Shown here: positions 6,653-15,034 of the stretch, in pieces
Layout: each line of letters opens with the position of its first letter
Position numbering within the stretch: the first letter of the stretch is position 1
Assembly: GCF_021401125.1 (NCBI RefSeq)
Contig: NZ_JACBFQ010000002.1
Coordinates: 248,001-312,000 of the forward strand
Direction of reading: 5' to 3'
Length of the DNA stretch: 64,000 bases
From: Xanthobacter sp. NM-59
GTDB taxonomy: Bacteria; Pseudomonadota; Alphaproteobacteria; Rhizobiales; Xanthobacteraceae
Notes under the pieces: generated by a model
Told to the model about the DNA's origin: nothing
The model's database searches: none
The model's input: only the letters and a program-made list of their open reading frames with translations
Program-made: the position numbers and the translations under genes

Positions 6653-9459
6653 TGTTCGGCCTGCCCCTCGCTTTCTCCGCGCCGCTGCTGCTGTCCGCCT
6701 TCCTGGCCCTGCCGCTGCTCTGGTACGTGCTGCGGGTGGTGCCGCCCAAGCCGCGCACCCTCGCCTTTCCGCCCACGCGGCTGCTGTTCGACATCAAGCC
6801 CAAGGAGGAGAGCGCGGCGCGCACGCCCTGGTGGCTCACCGCCTTGCGCATGCTGCTGGCGGCCCTTGTGATCCTGGCCGCCGCCGGCCCCATCTGGAAC
6901 CCGCCGGCGGCGGGCCCGGCAAGCGAGGGGCCGCTGCTTCTGGTCATCGACCAGGGCTGGCCCGCGGCGGGCCAGTGGGAGGCGCGCATGTCCGCTGCCG
7001 GCGCGCTCATCGACGAGGCGGCCAATGCCGGGCGCGGCATCGCCCTCATCCCCACCGGCGACGTGCCGCGCGACGCCACCCTTCTCACCCCCGCAGCCGC
7101 CCGCGACCGGCTGCGCTCGCTGCAGCCGGTGCCCTATGCGCCGGCCCGCGCCGAGGCTTTCGCCCTGGCGGCGAAGATGCGCGCCGGAGAGCCCCAGGCC
7201 GGCATCGTCTTCCTCTCCGACGGCGTGGACATGGCTGCCGATGGCGACCTTGCCGCCGCCCTCGCGCCCCTGAAGGAGGGCTCTTCGCTGGTGGTGAGCG
7301 GCGGCGCCGCCGCGCCGCTCGCCCTCGCCAACCCGGAAAATGGCGCCGACGCCCTCACCGTGAAGGTGCTGCGTCCCGCCGGCGGGGCACCCCGCGCCGG
7401 GCGGGTGGAAGCCAAGGACATGCGCGGCCTCACCTTGGCCGACGCCCCCTTCACCCTGCCCGAGGGCGCCAACGCCAGCGAGGCCCGGTTCACGCTGCCG
7501 GTGGAAATCCGCAACGAGATCGCCCGGCTCGACATCGTGGGCGAGACCTCGGCCGGCGCGGTGCAGCTCATCGACAAGAGCTGGCGGCGGCGCACCGTCG
7601 GCATCGTCTCCGGCACCAGCACGGACACCGGGCAGCCGCTGCTTGCCCCCACCTATTACCTCACCCGCGCCCTCGCCCCCTATGCGGACCTGCGCGTGGC
7701 GGAGACCGGCTCGGCCATCGAGAACATCAACCACTTCCTGGAGCAGCGCGTGCCCGTTCTGCTGCTGCCGGACGTGGGCACCATTCCCCCCGCCACGCGG
7801 GCGCGGCTGGCCCAGTTCGTGGAGAATGGCGGCGTGCTGGTGCGCTTCGCCGGCCCCCGCCTCGCCAATGCGCAGGACGATCTTTTGCCGGTGAAGCTGC
7901 GGCGCGGCGGGCGCGTGCTGGGCGGCTCCCTCTCCTGGGAAACGCCCCAGCCGCTGGGCGCGCTGACCCCGGAAGGCCCGTTCCGCGACATGAAGGTGCC
8001 CACCGACGTGAGCGTGAACCGGCAAGTGCTGGCCGAGCCCGACAGCGCCCTGGGCGAGCACACCTGGGCGGCGCTGAGCGACGGCACGCCCCTCGTCACC
8101 GGCACCCGCATGGGCAAGGGGGCACTGGTGCTGTTCCATGTCACCGCCGACACGTCCTGGTCCAATTTGCCCCTTTCCGGCACCTTCGTGGACATGCTGC
8201 GCCGCGTGATCGCCCTTTCCGATGCCCCGCCCGCTCTCGAGGCCGGCGCTGCCGACGCGCCGCGCGGCCTGGAACGGCCGGAGATCGCCACCCTCGCGCC
8301 CTCCCGCGTGCTGGATGGCTTCGGCGCCTTCCACCCGCCCGGCCCCATGGCGCGGGCCATTCCCGCCGATTTCACCGGCCGCGCCGGGGCCGACCATCCC
8401 CCCGGCTTCTATGGCCCGCCCGACGGGCTGGTGGCCGTAAACGTGCTTCTGCCCTCCGATGCGCCCAAGGCCATCGACTTTTCCGCCCTCGGCCTGCGCA
8501 CCGAGCCGCTGCAGGAGAGCACGCCGCGAGACCTTGCGGGCCTCGCCCTCATCGCCGCCATGGTGCTCCTGCTGCTGGACACGCTGGCGGTGTTCTATCT
8601 GGCGGGCGGCCTCACCCGTCTCGGCGGGAAGCGGGCCACAGCCGCCGCGCTGATGGCCCTTGCCCTGCTGGCGGCCGCGGCACCGCCCACACCGGCCAGG
8701 GCCAGCGACGATGCCTTCGCGCTCCAGGCCACGGGGCAGACGCGCTTCGCCTTCGTCGTGACCGGTGACCCCGAGGTGGACGACATTTCCCGCGCGGGGC
8801 TCAGCGGGCTTGCCACCTTCGTGGGCCAGCGCACCGCCCTGCAGGCAGGGGAGGCCATGGGGGTGGATCTGGCGAAGGACGAGCTCACCTTCTTCCCCTT
8901 TATCTATTGGCCCATCCTGCCGAACACGCCGGTGCCCCCGCCCGCCGTGCTCGCCAAGCTCGATGCCTATATGAAGCAGGGCGGCACCGTGATCTTCGAC
9001 ACCCGCGACGCCATCGAGGCGTCCAACGTGCCCGGCGCGCCGCTGACGCCCGCCGCCGCGAAGCTGCGCCAGATCCTCTCCGGCCTCGACATTCCCGAGC
9101 TCGCCCCGGTGCCGCGCGACCATGTGCTGACCAAGGCCTTCTATCTCCTGAAGGACTTCCCCGGCCGCTATACCGGCGGCACCACCTGGGTGGAGGCCCT
9201 GCCCCCCGGCGACGACACCGACCGGCCGGCCCGCGCTGGCGACGGCGTCTCGCCCGTCATCATCACATCCAACGATCTGGCGGGAGCCTGGGCGGTGACG
9301 CGATCGGGCGAGCCCATGCTGCCCCTCACCCCCGGGGAGCCGCGCCAGCGCGAGCTCGCCTTCCGCGCCGGGGCCAACATGGCCATGTATGTGCTGACCG
9401 GAAACTACAAGGCCGACCAGGTGCACGTGCCCGCCCTCCTGGAAAGGCTCGGCCAATGA
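6652..9459 (+). CDS. DUF4159 membrane protein with N-terminal BatA-like region
   Basis: A large 935-residue protein. The N-terminal 80 residues form the aerotolerance BatA-type segment: two hydrophobic helices around PLLLSAFLALPLLWYVLRVV and a second near residue 65. A VWA-like or amidotransferase-like extracytoplasmic region follows (VIDQGW near residue 100). Two more membrane helices occur near residues 630-690 (around LIAAMVLLLLDTLAVFYLAG). The C-terminal 230 residues are DUF4159, with FFPFIYWPI, KQGGTVIFDTRD and a terminal AMYVLTGNYK segment. It is coupled to DUF58 by a one-base overlap. The role is probably periplasmic partner of the MoxR complex; this is inferred from the operon. Confidence 0.87.
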   Translation: MFGLPLAFSAPLLLSAFLALPLLWYVLRVVPPKPRTLAFPPTRLLFDIKPKEESAARTPWWLTALRMLLAALVILAAAGPIWNPPAAGPASEGPLLLVIDQGWPAAGQWEARMSAAGALIDEAANAGRGIALIPTGDVPRDATLLTPAAARDRLRSLQPVPYAPARAEAFALAAKMRAGEPQAGIVFLSDGVDMAADGDLAAALAPLKEGSSLVVSGGAAAPLALANPENGADALTVKVLRPAGGAPRAGRVEAKDMRGLTLADAPFTLPEGANASEARFTLPVEIRNEIARLDIVGETSAGAVQLIDKSWRRRTVGIVSGTSTDTGQPLLAPTYYLTRALAPYADLRVAETGSAIENINHFLEQRVPVLLLPDVGTIPPATRARLAQFVENGGVLVRFAGPRLANAQDDLLPVKLRRGGRVLGGSLSWETPQPLGALTPEGPFRDMKVPTDVSVNRQVLAEPDSALGEHTWAALSDGTPLVTGTRMGKGALVLFHVTADTSWSNLPLSGTFVDMLRRVIALSDAPPALEAGAADAPRGLERPEIATLAPSRVLDGFGAFHPPGPMARAIPADFTGRAGADHPPGFYGPPDGLVAVNVLLPSDAPKAIDFSALGLRTEPLQESTPRDLAGLALIAAMVLLLLDTLAVFYLAGGLTRLGGKRATAAALMALALLAAAAPPTPARASDDAFALQATGQTRFAFVVTGDPEVDDISRAGLSGLATFVGQRTALQAGEAMGVDLAKDELTFFPFIYWPILPNTPVPPPAVLAKLDAYMKQGGTVIFDTRDAIEASNVPGAPLTPAAAKLRQILSGLDIPELAPVPRDHVLTKAFYLLKDFPGRYTGGTTWVEALPPGDDTDRPARAGDGVSPVIITSNDLAGAWAVTRSGEPMLPLTPGEPRQRELAFRAGANMAMYVLTGNYKADQVHVPALLERLGQ

Positions 9460-9486
9460 TCCGCGCCGCATACAAGGGGGCCTGAC

Positions 9487-11553
9487 ATGAGCTACGGCCT
9501 TTCCTTCGCCCCCTTCGTCTCCTGGCAGGTGCTGATCGCCTTCGCGGCGGCGGCGGCCGTGCTGGCGCTGCTGCTCCTGGCCACCCGCACGCGCGGCGCT
9601 GCCTTTCGCGCCCTGGCCCTGCTGGTGGGCCTGGCCGCCCTCGCCAACCCCTCGCTCACCCGGGAGGAGCGCGAGCCCCTGCCCTCCGTGGTGGCCGTGG
9701 TGGTGGACAAGAGCGCGAGCCAGTCCTTCGGCGAGCGCACCGCCCAGACCGAGGCCGCCCGCGCCACCCTGGAAGGCCGCCTCAAGGCCCTGCCGGGGGT
9801 GGAGGTGCGCACCATCACCGCCGATGCCAATGCCAGCGATGGCGACGGCACCCGCCTGTTCTCCGCCCTATCCGCCGGCCTTGCGGACGTGCCGCCGGAA
9901 CGGGTGGCGGGCGCCGTGCTCATCACCGACGGGCGGGTGCATGACGTGCCGTCCAATGCCCAGTCCCTGGGCTTCTCGGCGCCCATCCACGCCCTCGTTT
10001 CCGGCCAGGACGGCGAGCGCGACCGGCGCATCGCGCTGGAAAAGACGCCGCGCTTCGGCATCGTGGGGCAGAAGCAGTCCATCACCTTCCGCGTGACCGA
10101 CGAGGGCGTGCCCCCCGGCGCGCGCGTGGGCGTGACCGTGCGGCGCGACGGCGAGGTGATCGCCCGCCCCATCGTCACCGCCGGGCGGAGCGAGAGCATC
10201 GACGTGGACATCACCCACGCCGGCCCCAACATCGTCGAGTTCGAGGTGCCCCCCCTCGAAAACGAGCTGACCACGGTGAACAACCGCACCGCCGTGGCCA
10301 TTGACGGCGTGCGCGACAAATTGAAGGTGCTGCTGGTTTCCGGCGAGCCCAACGCCGGCGAGCGCACCTGGCGTAACCTCTTGAAGAGCGACGCGAATGT
10401 GGACCTCGTCCACTTCACCATCCTGCGCCCGCCGGAGAAGCAGGACGGAACGCCCATCAACGAACTTTCGCTGATCGCGTTCCCCACGCGCGAGCTGTTC
10501 CAGACCAAGATCAAGGATTTCGACCTGATCATCTTCGACCGCTACGCCCAGCAAGGCGTGCTGCCGCAGGTGTATCTGGACAATATCGTGCGCTATGTGC
10601 GCGGCGGCGGCGCCGTGCTGGTAGCCTCGGGCCTCGATTATGTGGAGCCCGGCTCGCTCTACAACACGCCGCTGGACGAAATCCTGCCGGCCGTGCCCAC
10701 CGGCGCGGTGACCGAAGCGCCCTTCCACCCCCGCCTCACCGACAAGGGCAAGCGCCACCCGGTGACCCGCGATCTGCCCGGCGCCAATGCCGAGCCGCCC
10801 AATTGGAGCCGCTTCTTCCGCGTGATCGACACCGTTCCGCGCTCAGGCACGGAGCTGATGGCGGCTCCCGGCGACAAGCCCATTCTGCTGGTGGACAAGG
10901 CCGGCGAGGGGCGCGTGGCCCAGCTGCTGTCCGACCATATCTGGCTGTGGGCGCGCGGCTATGAGGGTGGCGGGCCGCACATCGACCTGCTGCGGCGCCT
11001 CTCCCACTGGCTCATGAAGGAGCCGGACCTGGAAGAGGAGCGCCTGAAGCTCACCGTCGCCGGGCGCGAGCTGACGGTGGAACGCCAAACCATGGGCGAC
11101 AGTGTTCCGCCGGCCGTGGTCACCACCCCATCCGGCGCCACCCGCACGCTGACCCTCAAGGAAGCCAAGCCCGGCCTGTGGCGCGCCACCACCCCCGCCG
11201 ACGAGCTGGGCCTGTGGCGGGCCACCAATGGCGAGCTGACGGCGCTGGCCAATATCGGCCCGCTCAACCCCAAGGAATTCGCCGAGGTCACCAGCACCCG
11301 CGAGGTTCTTGCCCCCATCGCCGCCGCCACTGGCGGGCGGGTGTGGCGGATCGCCGATCTCCCCGGCGGAGTGCCACGGGTGGTGCAGGTTTCCTCCGCG
11401 GACCGGCTGGCGGGCGACGACTGGATGGGCCTGCGCACCCGCGACGTGTCGGTGGTACGCGGCATCGGCCTGTTCCCGGTGTTCGCGGGGCTCAGCGGCC
11501 TTCTGCTGCTGCTCGGCATGCTCACCGCCACCTGGGTGCGGGAGGGACGCTGA
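9487..11553 (+). CDS. Membrane-anchored VWA/amidotransferase-like protein of the Bat-type operon
   Basis: A 688-residue membrane protein. Two helices lie at the N-terminus (about residues 12-60, around AAVLALLLLATRTRG). A VWA-like domain begins near residue 70, with VVVDKSASQS supplying a D-x-S-x-S metal-site motif. A class I amidotransferase-like region without an evident catalytic Cys follows around residues 275-520 (KVLLVSGEPN, FDLIIFDRY). One helix closes the C-terminus, around FPVFAGLSGLLLLLGM. It is the last gene of the operon, 27 bases after the DUF4159 gene. It probably forms the extracytoplasmic part of a MoxR-dependent complex; the client is unknown. Confidence 0.8.
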   Translation: MSYGLSFAPFVSWQVLIAFAAAAAVLALLLLATRTRGAAFRALALLVGLAALANPSLTREEREPLPSVVAVVVDKSASQSFGERTAQTEAARATLEGRLKALPGVEVRTITADANASDGDGTRLFSALSAGLADVPPERVAGAVLITDGRVHDVPSNAQSLGFSAPIHALVSGQDGERDRRIALEKTPRFGIVGQKQSITFRVTDEGVPPGARVGVTVRRDGEVIARPIVTAGRSESIDVDITHAGPNIVEFEVPPLENELTTVNNRTAVAIDGVRDKLKVLLVSGEPNAGERTWRNLLKSDANVDLVHFTILRPPEKQDGTPINELSLIAFPTRELFQTKIKDFDLIIFDRYAQQGVLPQVYLDNIVRYVRGGGAVLVASGLDYVEPGSLYNTPLDEILPAVPTGAVTEAPFHPRLTDKGKRHPVTRDLPGANAEPPNWSRFFRVIDTVPRSGTELMAAPGDKPILLVDKAGEGRVAQLLSDHIWLWARGYEGGGPHIDLLRRLSHWLMKEPDLEEERLKLTVAGRELTVERQTMGDSVPPAVVTTPSGATRTLTLKEAKPGLWRATTPADELGLWRATNGELTALANIGPLNPKEFAEVTSTREVLAPIAAATGGRVWRIADLPGGVPRVVQVSSADRLAGDDWMGLRTRDVSVVRGIGLFPVFAGLSGLLLLLGMLTATWVREGR

Positions 11554-12805
11554 CGGCCCGATCCGCGCCGCGCCCGGGATTGCCGCACTGTCCGGGGAAC
11601 CGGAGGCGCTCGCCGCGCGCGTCGCCTTTCGCGCCGGGAACGCGCCCTTCGCACCCCGGCGAGCCGGTCTCCTGCACTGTGTGGGACTGCTGGGCTGAGC
11701 AGGACCCCTTTCACGCGGGGCGAGCGCGCAGCGAAGGTCTCAAGCCCGGCGGATGCGCGCGCACGTCGAGTGACACGAGCCAGCCAGCATCTCGTCCATC
11801 GACAAAAGAGGGGCCGCGGCAGTCGCTCAGCGGCAAGGCGGGGCCCCGGAATCGTGGCTTCGCGCTCACCTCGTCCATGATTGGCGTCGAGATCACCGGG
11901 ATCACCGGCTTGCGCGCCAGGCTCTCCGCCTCCGGGCGTCCGTTGAATGGACGGGCGGAAGATAGCAGTGGGCAGGCCAAGGCCGCACCGGCACGCCCGC
12001 GAACGCGGTGCAAGCTCCGGCGTGGCCGCGACAAACGCGCTCGCAACACCATCGCGGCGGGTCTGGCGTGCCGTTGGCCGGCCGCGTGCGCTCCTCCCCG
12101 CGTTCAGTCGCCCGTCATTCCGCGCCTGAACCGTTGCCGTGACACCAGTCCTTCACACCAACCGGGGGTCGCTTCATTGGGAAATGGCTTCGTCACACGT
12201 GTCGCGCACGGCGACACCGCTGCCGCGATCTCCCCCGACAGGCCGACGGAAACGACCACCGCATCCTACGCGCGGTCACAAAAGCTCTTCGGCCGGCAAC
12301 CAAAGGGAAGCGAGTCGTATGAGGGAGGTGTATTGCGCAGCAGAAAATGCAGGCGGCTCAACTGCGGGAACGCAGGAGCATGGGCGGATGGAATGAGGGC
12401 GTTCGCCGGGGGTCGACGAACGCCCTTTATCCAGACCGATGACGCTGACACCTGACGATCGGCCTACACCCTCCAAAGCAAGACGCAGGCCAACTTCAGA
12501 AAATCCAGATATATGATGCGCTCTCGGCGCATACACTAGATATAGATATGCGCCAATGGCGGAGACGCGCGCGCTGCAATTTGGTTTTGCATTTTGCGAA
12601 ACCTGCATAAGCATTTTGCAAAATGCAAAACAGTTCCCGCCGGCGATGCCCTACCAAAGCACCGGGAGGCCGCGCCGTCTACGGCGCGCCCCCTCGAACG
12701 CTCACTCGTGCCATCCGGCAGAGGCCCCGCGACTGTGGCCTGGGCTTGTTGTGCCATGCCGAGCTTGCGCGGAGGTGGCGGGTCACCACACTTCGCAGGC
12801 TGCCC
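11554..12805. other. 1.25-kb gene-free region
   Basis: No convincing gene lies between the Bat-type operon and the minus-strand amidotransferase-like gene. Long open frames exist on both strands, but they are rich in Arg, Pro and Ser with no family motif, and none has a credible ribosome binding site. Base composition changes near 12480-12635, where the DNA becomes AT-rich and holds the palindrome cluster described separately. The region could hold a decayed gene or an untranslated RNA, but neither is shown. Confidence 0.55.
12584..12631. promoter_or_regulatory. Nested palindromes built on GCATTTTGC, operator-like
   Basis: GTTTTGCATTTTGC (12584-12597) is a perfect inverted copy of GCAAAATGCAAAAC (12618-12631). 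Inside it, GCATTTTGCAAAATGC (12611-12626) is a perfect 16-base palindrome. So three GCATTTTGC half-sites occur in 48 bases. Repeated, spaced dyads of this kind are typical of transcription factor operators. No adjacent start codon is assigned, so the target is unknown. Confidence 0.5.
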
Positions 12806-13522
12806 TCAGCCGCGAGGCTTCGCGCGCCCGCTTTCGGCCACCAGCCACATGTCGAGGAAGCCATCGAGCCAGCGGCACACGGCGGCGTCATAGCGGCTCC
12901 AGCCGGCCAGATGCGCCTCGCCCGGCTGGGCGCCACGCTTGGTGAGGTTGTGCGCCCCCCGGACGGTCCACAGGCACATCATTTCCCGCGTCACTTCGGG
13001 GTGGAACTGAAGGGCGTACGCACTCTCGCCATAGCGAAACGCCTGATTGGGAAAAACCTCCCCCGTGGCCAGCAATTCCGCCCCGGGCGGCAGCTCGAAA
13101 CCTTCCGAATGCCAGTGGTAGACGTGGCTCGGCCAGTTCAGCAGCGCGGCTCCAGTATCGGTGGCGGCGAGGGGATAATAGCCGATCTCGCAAGCCCCCT
13201 CCTGATGGGGGGACACCTGGGCCCCCAGGGCCTTGGCCATCATCTGTGCACCCAGGCAGATGCCCAGAAGCGGCGTTTCCGCCTCCAGCGCCTTGGCGAT
13301 GAAATCGATCTCGGCACGCACGAAGGGCAGATCGTCATTGGCGCTCATGGGCCCGCCGAACACCACCGCCCCCGCATAGGATGACAGCGTATCGGGCAGC
13401 GGATCACCCAGAGCGGGACGCCGCACATCCAGCCGATAGCCGCGCCGCTCCAGCCGCTCGCCCACGCGGCCGGGCGTGGAATGAGCCTGATGCACGATGA
13501 TCAGAATGTCGGTGCAATCCAC
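12806..13522 (-). CDS. Class I glutamine amidotransferase-like protein (GMP synthase-like)
   Basis: A 238-residue stand-alone class I amidotransferase domain. The nucleophile motif GICLGAQ places Cys at residue 89, and LQFHPEVT gives the His-x-Glu pair at residues 174 and 176, so the triad is complete. A GTG at 13522 gives the usual family length. An earlier ATG at 13627 would add an Arg/Ala-rich tail with no homology. Family members act on gamma-glutamyl compounds or supply ammonia; the substrate cannot be told. It lies 190 bases downstream of terB on the same strand. Two other amidotransferase-like proteins occur later in the window. Confidence 0.85.
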   Translation of the reverse strand: MDCTDILIIVHQAHSTPGRVGERLERRGYRLDVRRPALGDPLPDTLSSYAGAVVFGGPMSANDDLPFVRAEIDFIAKALEAETPLLGICLGAQMMAKALGAQVSPHQEGACEIGYYPLAATDTGAALLNWPSHVYHWHSEGFELPPGAELLATGEVFPNQAFRYGESAYALQFHPEVTREMMCLWTVRGAHNLTKRGAQPGEAHLAGWSRYDAAVCRWLDGFLDMWLVAESGRAKPRG

Positions 13523-13712
13523 GCTCTCGCGCTCAGGCGCATCGGCGCGCGCGCACGGCGGGCGGGTCCCGTTCTCCTGAAGCGCATCAATGCCGCCGGC
13601 AGATGCGGCGGACCGCGGCGCTGCCATGGCCCCAGCCGCGGGACCGGCTCCGCGCGTTTCATCGCGCGCGCCTTGTTCCCGCGCCGCGCCGCAAAACCCA
13701 CCTGTCCAAGCG

Positions 13713-14204
13713 CTAGTCCTGTCGTTCACCGCCGTTTTCCGCCTCCTCACGGATCTCGCGACGGATCTCGACCCGGTCGCGCGTGTCCACATTCAGCAGC
13801 TCCGCCGCGCGCCACACGAGATTGTCCTCAAACTCGGTCAAGGTGCCGTCCGCGAAGGCCACCTGGAACATCATCTCCACGATGCGCCGGCGCCCCTCAT
13901 CGTCCAGCGCCCGGTTCAGCACGCTGGTGAAAGCATAAAGATCAACGGCTTCCGCATCCTTGGCAATGGCCAATTCCACCAGGGCGTCACTTTCGGTGCC
14001 GCTCAGCGCGAAACGATCCTCCAGGACACGCTTCAGCACCGCGCGTTCCGAATCGGTGACCACGCCGTCGACGGTGATGACATGCACCAGCAAGGCGGCG
14101 GCAGCGAGGCGGTAATCATCGGCGCCGAACGCCGTCAGCTCCCGGCGGCCACCGGTGATGTCCGAGATGAAGTCTGCAAGGCTGCGGAACATGCTTTGGG
14201 GCAT
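13713..14204 (-). CDS. TerB-family protein
   Basis: A 163-residue, mostly helical TerB-like protein. The core AAALLVHVITVDGVVTDSER followed by VMKQ-type helices and VAFADGTLTEFED shows the two acidic, EF-hand-like turns (D-x-x-V-T-D-S-E and D-G-T-L-T-E-F-E) that define the family. Named after tellurite resistance, most chromosomal members have no proven link to tellurite. The start is placed at the ATG 14204 (MPQSMFRSL); a second ATG at 14192 is equally possible, and neither has a strong ribosome binding site. It is divergent from the response regulator gene at 14483. Confidence 0.85.
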   Translation of the reverse strand: MPQSMFRSLADFISDITGGRRELTAFGADDYRLAAAALLVHVITVDGVVTDSERAVLKRVLEDRFALSGTESDALVELAIAKDAEAVDLYAFTSVLNRALDDEGRRRIVEMMFQVAFADGTLTEFEDNLVWRAAELLNVDTRDRVEIRREIREEAENGGERQD

Positions 14205-14482
14205 CCTGTGGCTCGAAACGGCGTCGCGGAACCCTGAGGGCCCGTCGTCGCACCGGTGAACAAAACGGAACTCGATGCTACATGGGCGCGAGGCGCCGGC
14301 ACGCAAGGGCCGTGGCCCTTCACCCTGCCCCGCCCCTTGCCATGATGCCGCCACCGAGGCAACCGCCGCAACCGGGAACCGCGGGCCGGCCCACCCCTGC
14401 GGCGAAGCCCGCGATGTGCCATGATGGGCGATCGGGAATCGAACCGCGCCGGGCCGGAGCCGGCAGAGCAGGAGGCCATCCA

Positions 14483-14884
14483 GTGCTCGATCAGCCCGCC
14501 GGCCGCGGCACCATCCTGCTGGTGGAGGACGAGCCGTTCGTGGCGCTCGTGGCCCAGCAGGTGCTGGAGGACCACGGCTTCACGGTGACAGTGGCCGCCC
14601 ATGGCCGCGCTGCCCTGGAGCATGCGGGCAATTCCGCCGGCCAAGCGCTGCTGCTCGCCGTGGTGGACATGGGCCTTCCAGACATGAGCGGGGGCGATGT
14701 GGTGCGCGCACTGCGCGGGCTCCTCCCCCATCTGCCCGTCATCGTCGCCACGGGCTATGCCGCGGAGGAGGTCGAGGGCGAGCTCGCGGGGTTGGACAAG
14801 GTGGTGGTGATCCGCAAGCCCTATGACGTGCGAACCCTGCGAGCCACCCTGCGCGGCTTCGACATCGACATGCCCGAGGACTAG
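14483..14884 (+). CDS. Single-domain response regulator
   Basis: A 133-residue receiver domain with no output domain. Phosphoacceptor Asp is residue 62 (VVDMGLPDMSG); the acidic pocket is E15-D16 in LLVEDEP, with Thr90 (VATGY) and Lys112 (VIRKPYD). GTG at 14483 is chosen because AGGAGG stands eight bases upstream; the longer frame to 14282 has no family match. Stand-alone receivers of this type act as phosphate sinks or relay steps, or control a partner by direct binding. No cognate kinase is adjacent, so it is an orphan here. Confidence 0.9.
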   Translation: MLDQPAGRGTILLVEDEPFVALVAQQVLEDHGFTVTVAAHGRAALEHAGNSAGQALLLAVVDMGLPDMSGGDVVRALRGLLPHLPVIVATGYAAEEVEGELAGLDKVVVIRKPYDVRTLRATLRGFDIDMPED

Positions 14885-15034
14885 AAGCACCACCGCCGCC
14901 GCGTCGACATCAGCCAGGATGATCTGCCACCACGCGGAAGGCGCGATGGAAGGCTGGCGCGCGGACATGGCTGGCGCGGCCTGCCCGCACGCAAGCCTTG
15001 CCCCGCCCCGCCGGGCCTGCGAAAAGGCGCGGCC

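Noticed and set aside
6481-9471. A 996-codon open frame antisense to the DUF4159 gene
   Set aside because: It lies opposite a gene with clear domains, is His/Gly/Arg-rich without motifs, and arises from the high GC at third codon positions.
11571-11600. GGAACC at the start of the 11.6-kb gap as an EcfG promoter
   Set aside because: The first CGT-like sequence is about 19-20 bases further on, outside the 16-17 base spacing, and no gene follows.
11178-12455. A long plus-strand frame running out of the Bat-type operon's last gene into the gene-free region
   Set aside because: Composition is Arg/Pro/Ser-rich, there is no ribosome binding site and no recognised motif; it starts inside another gene.
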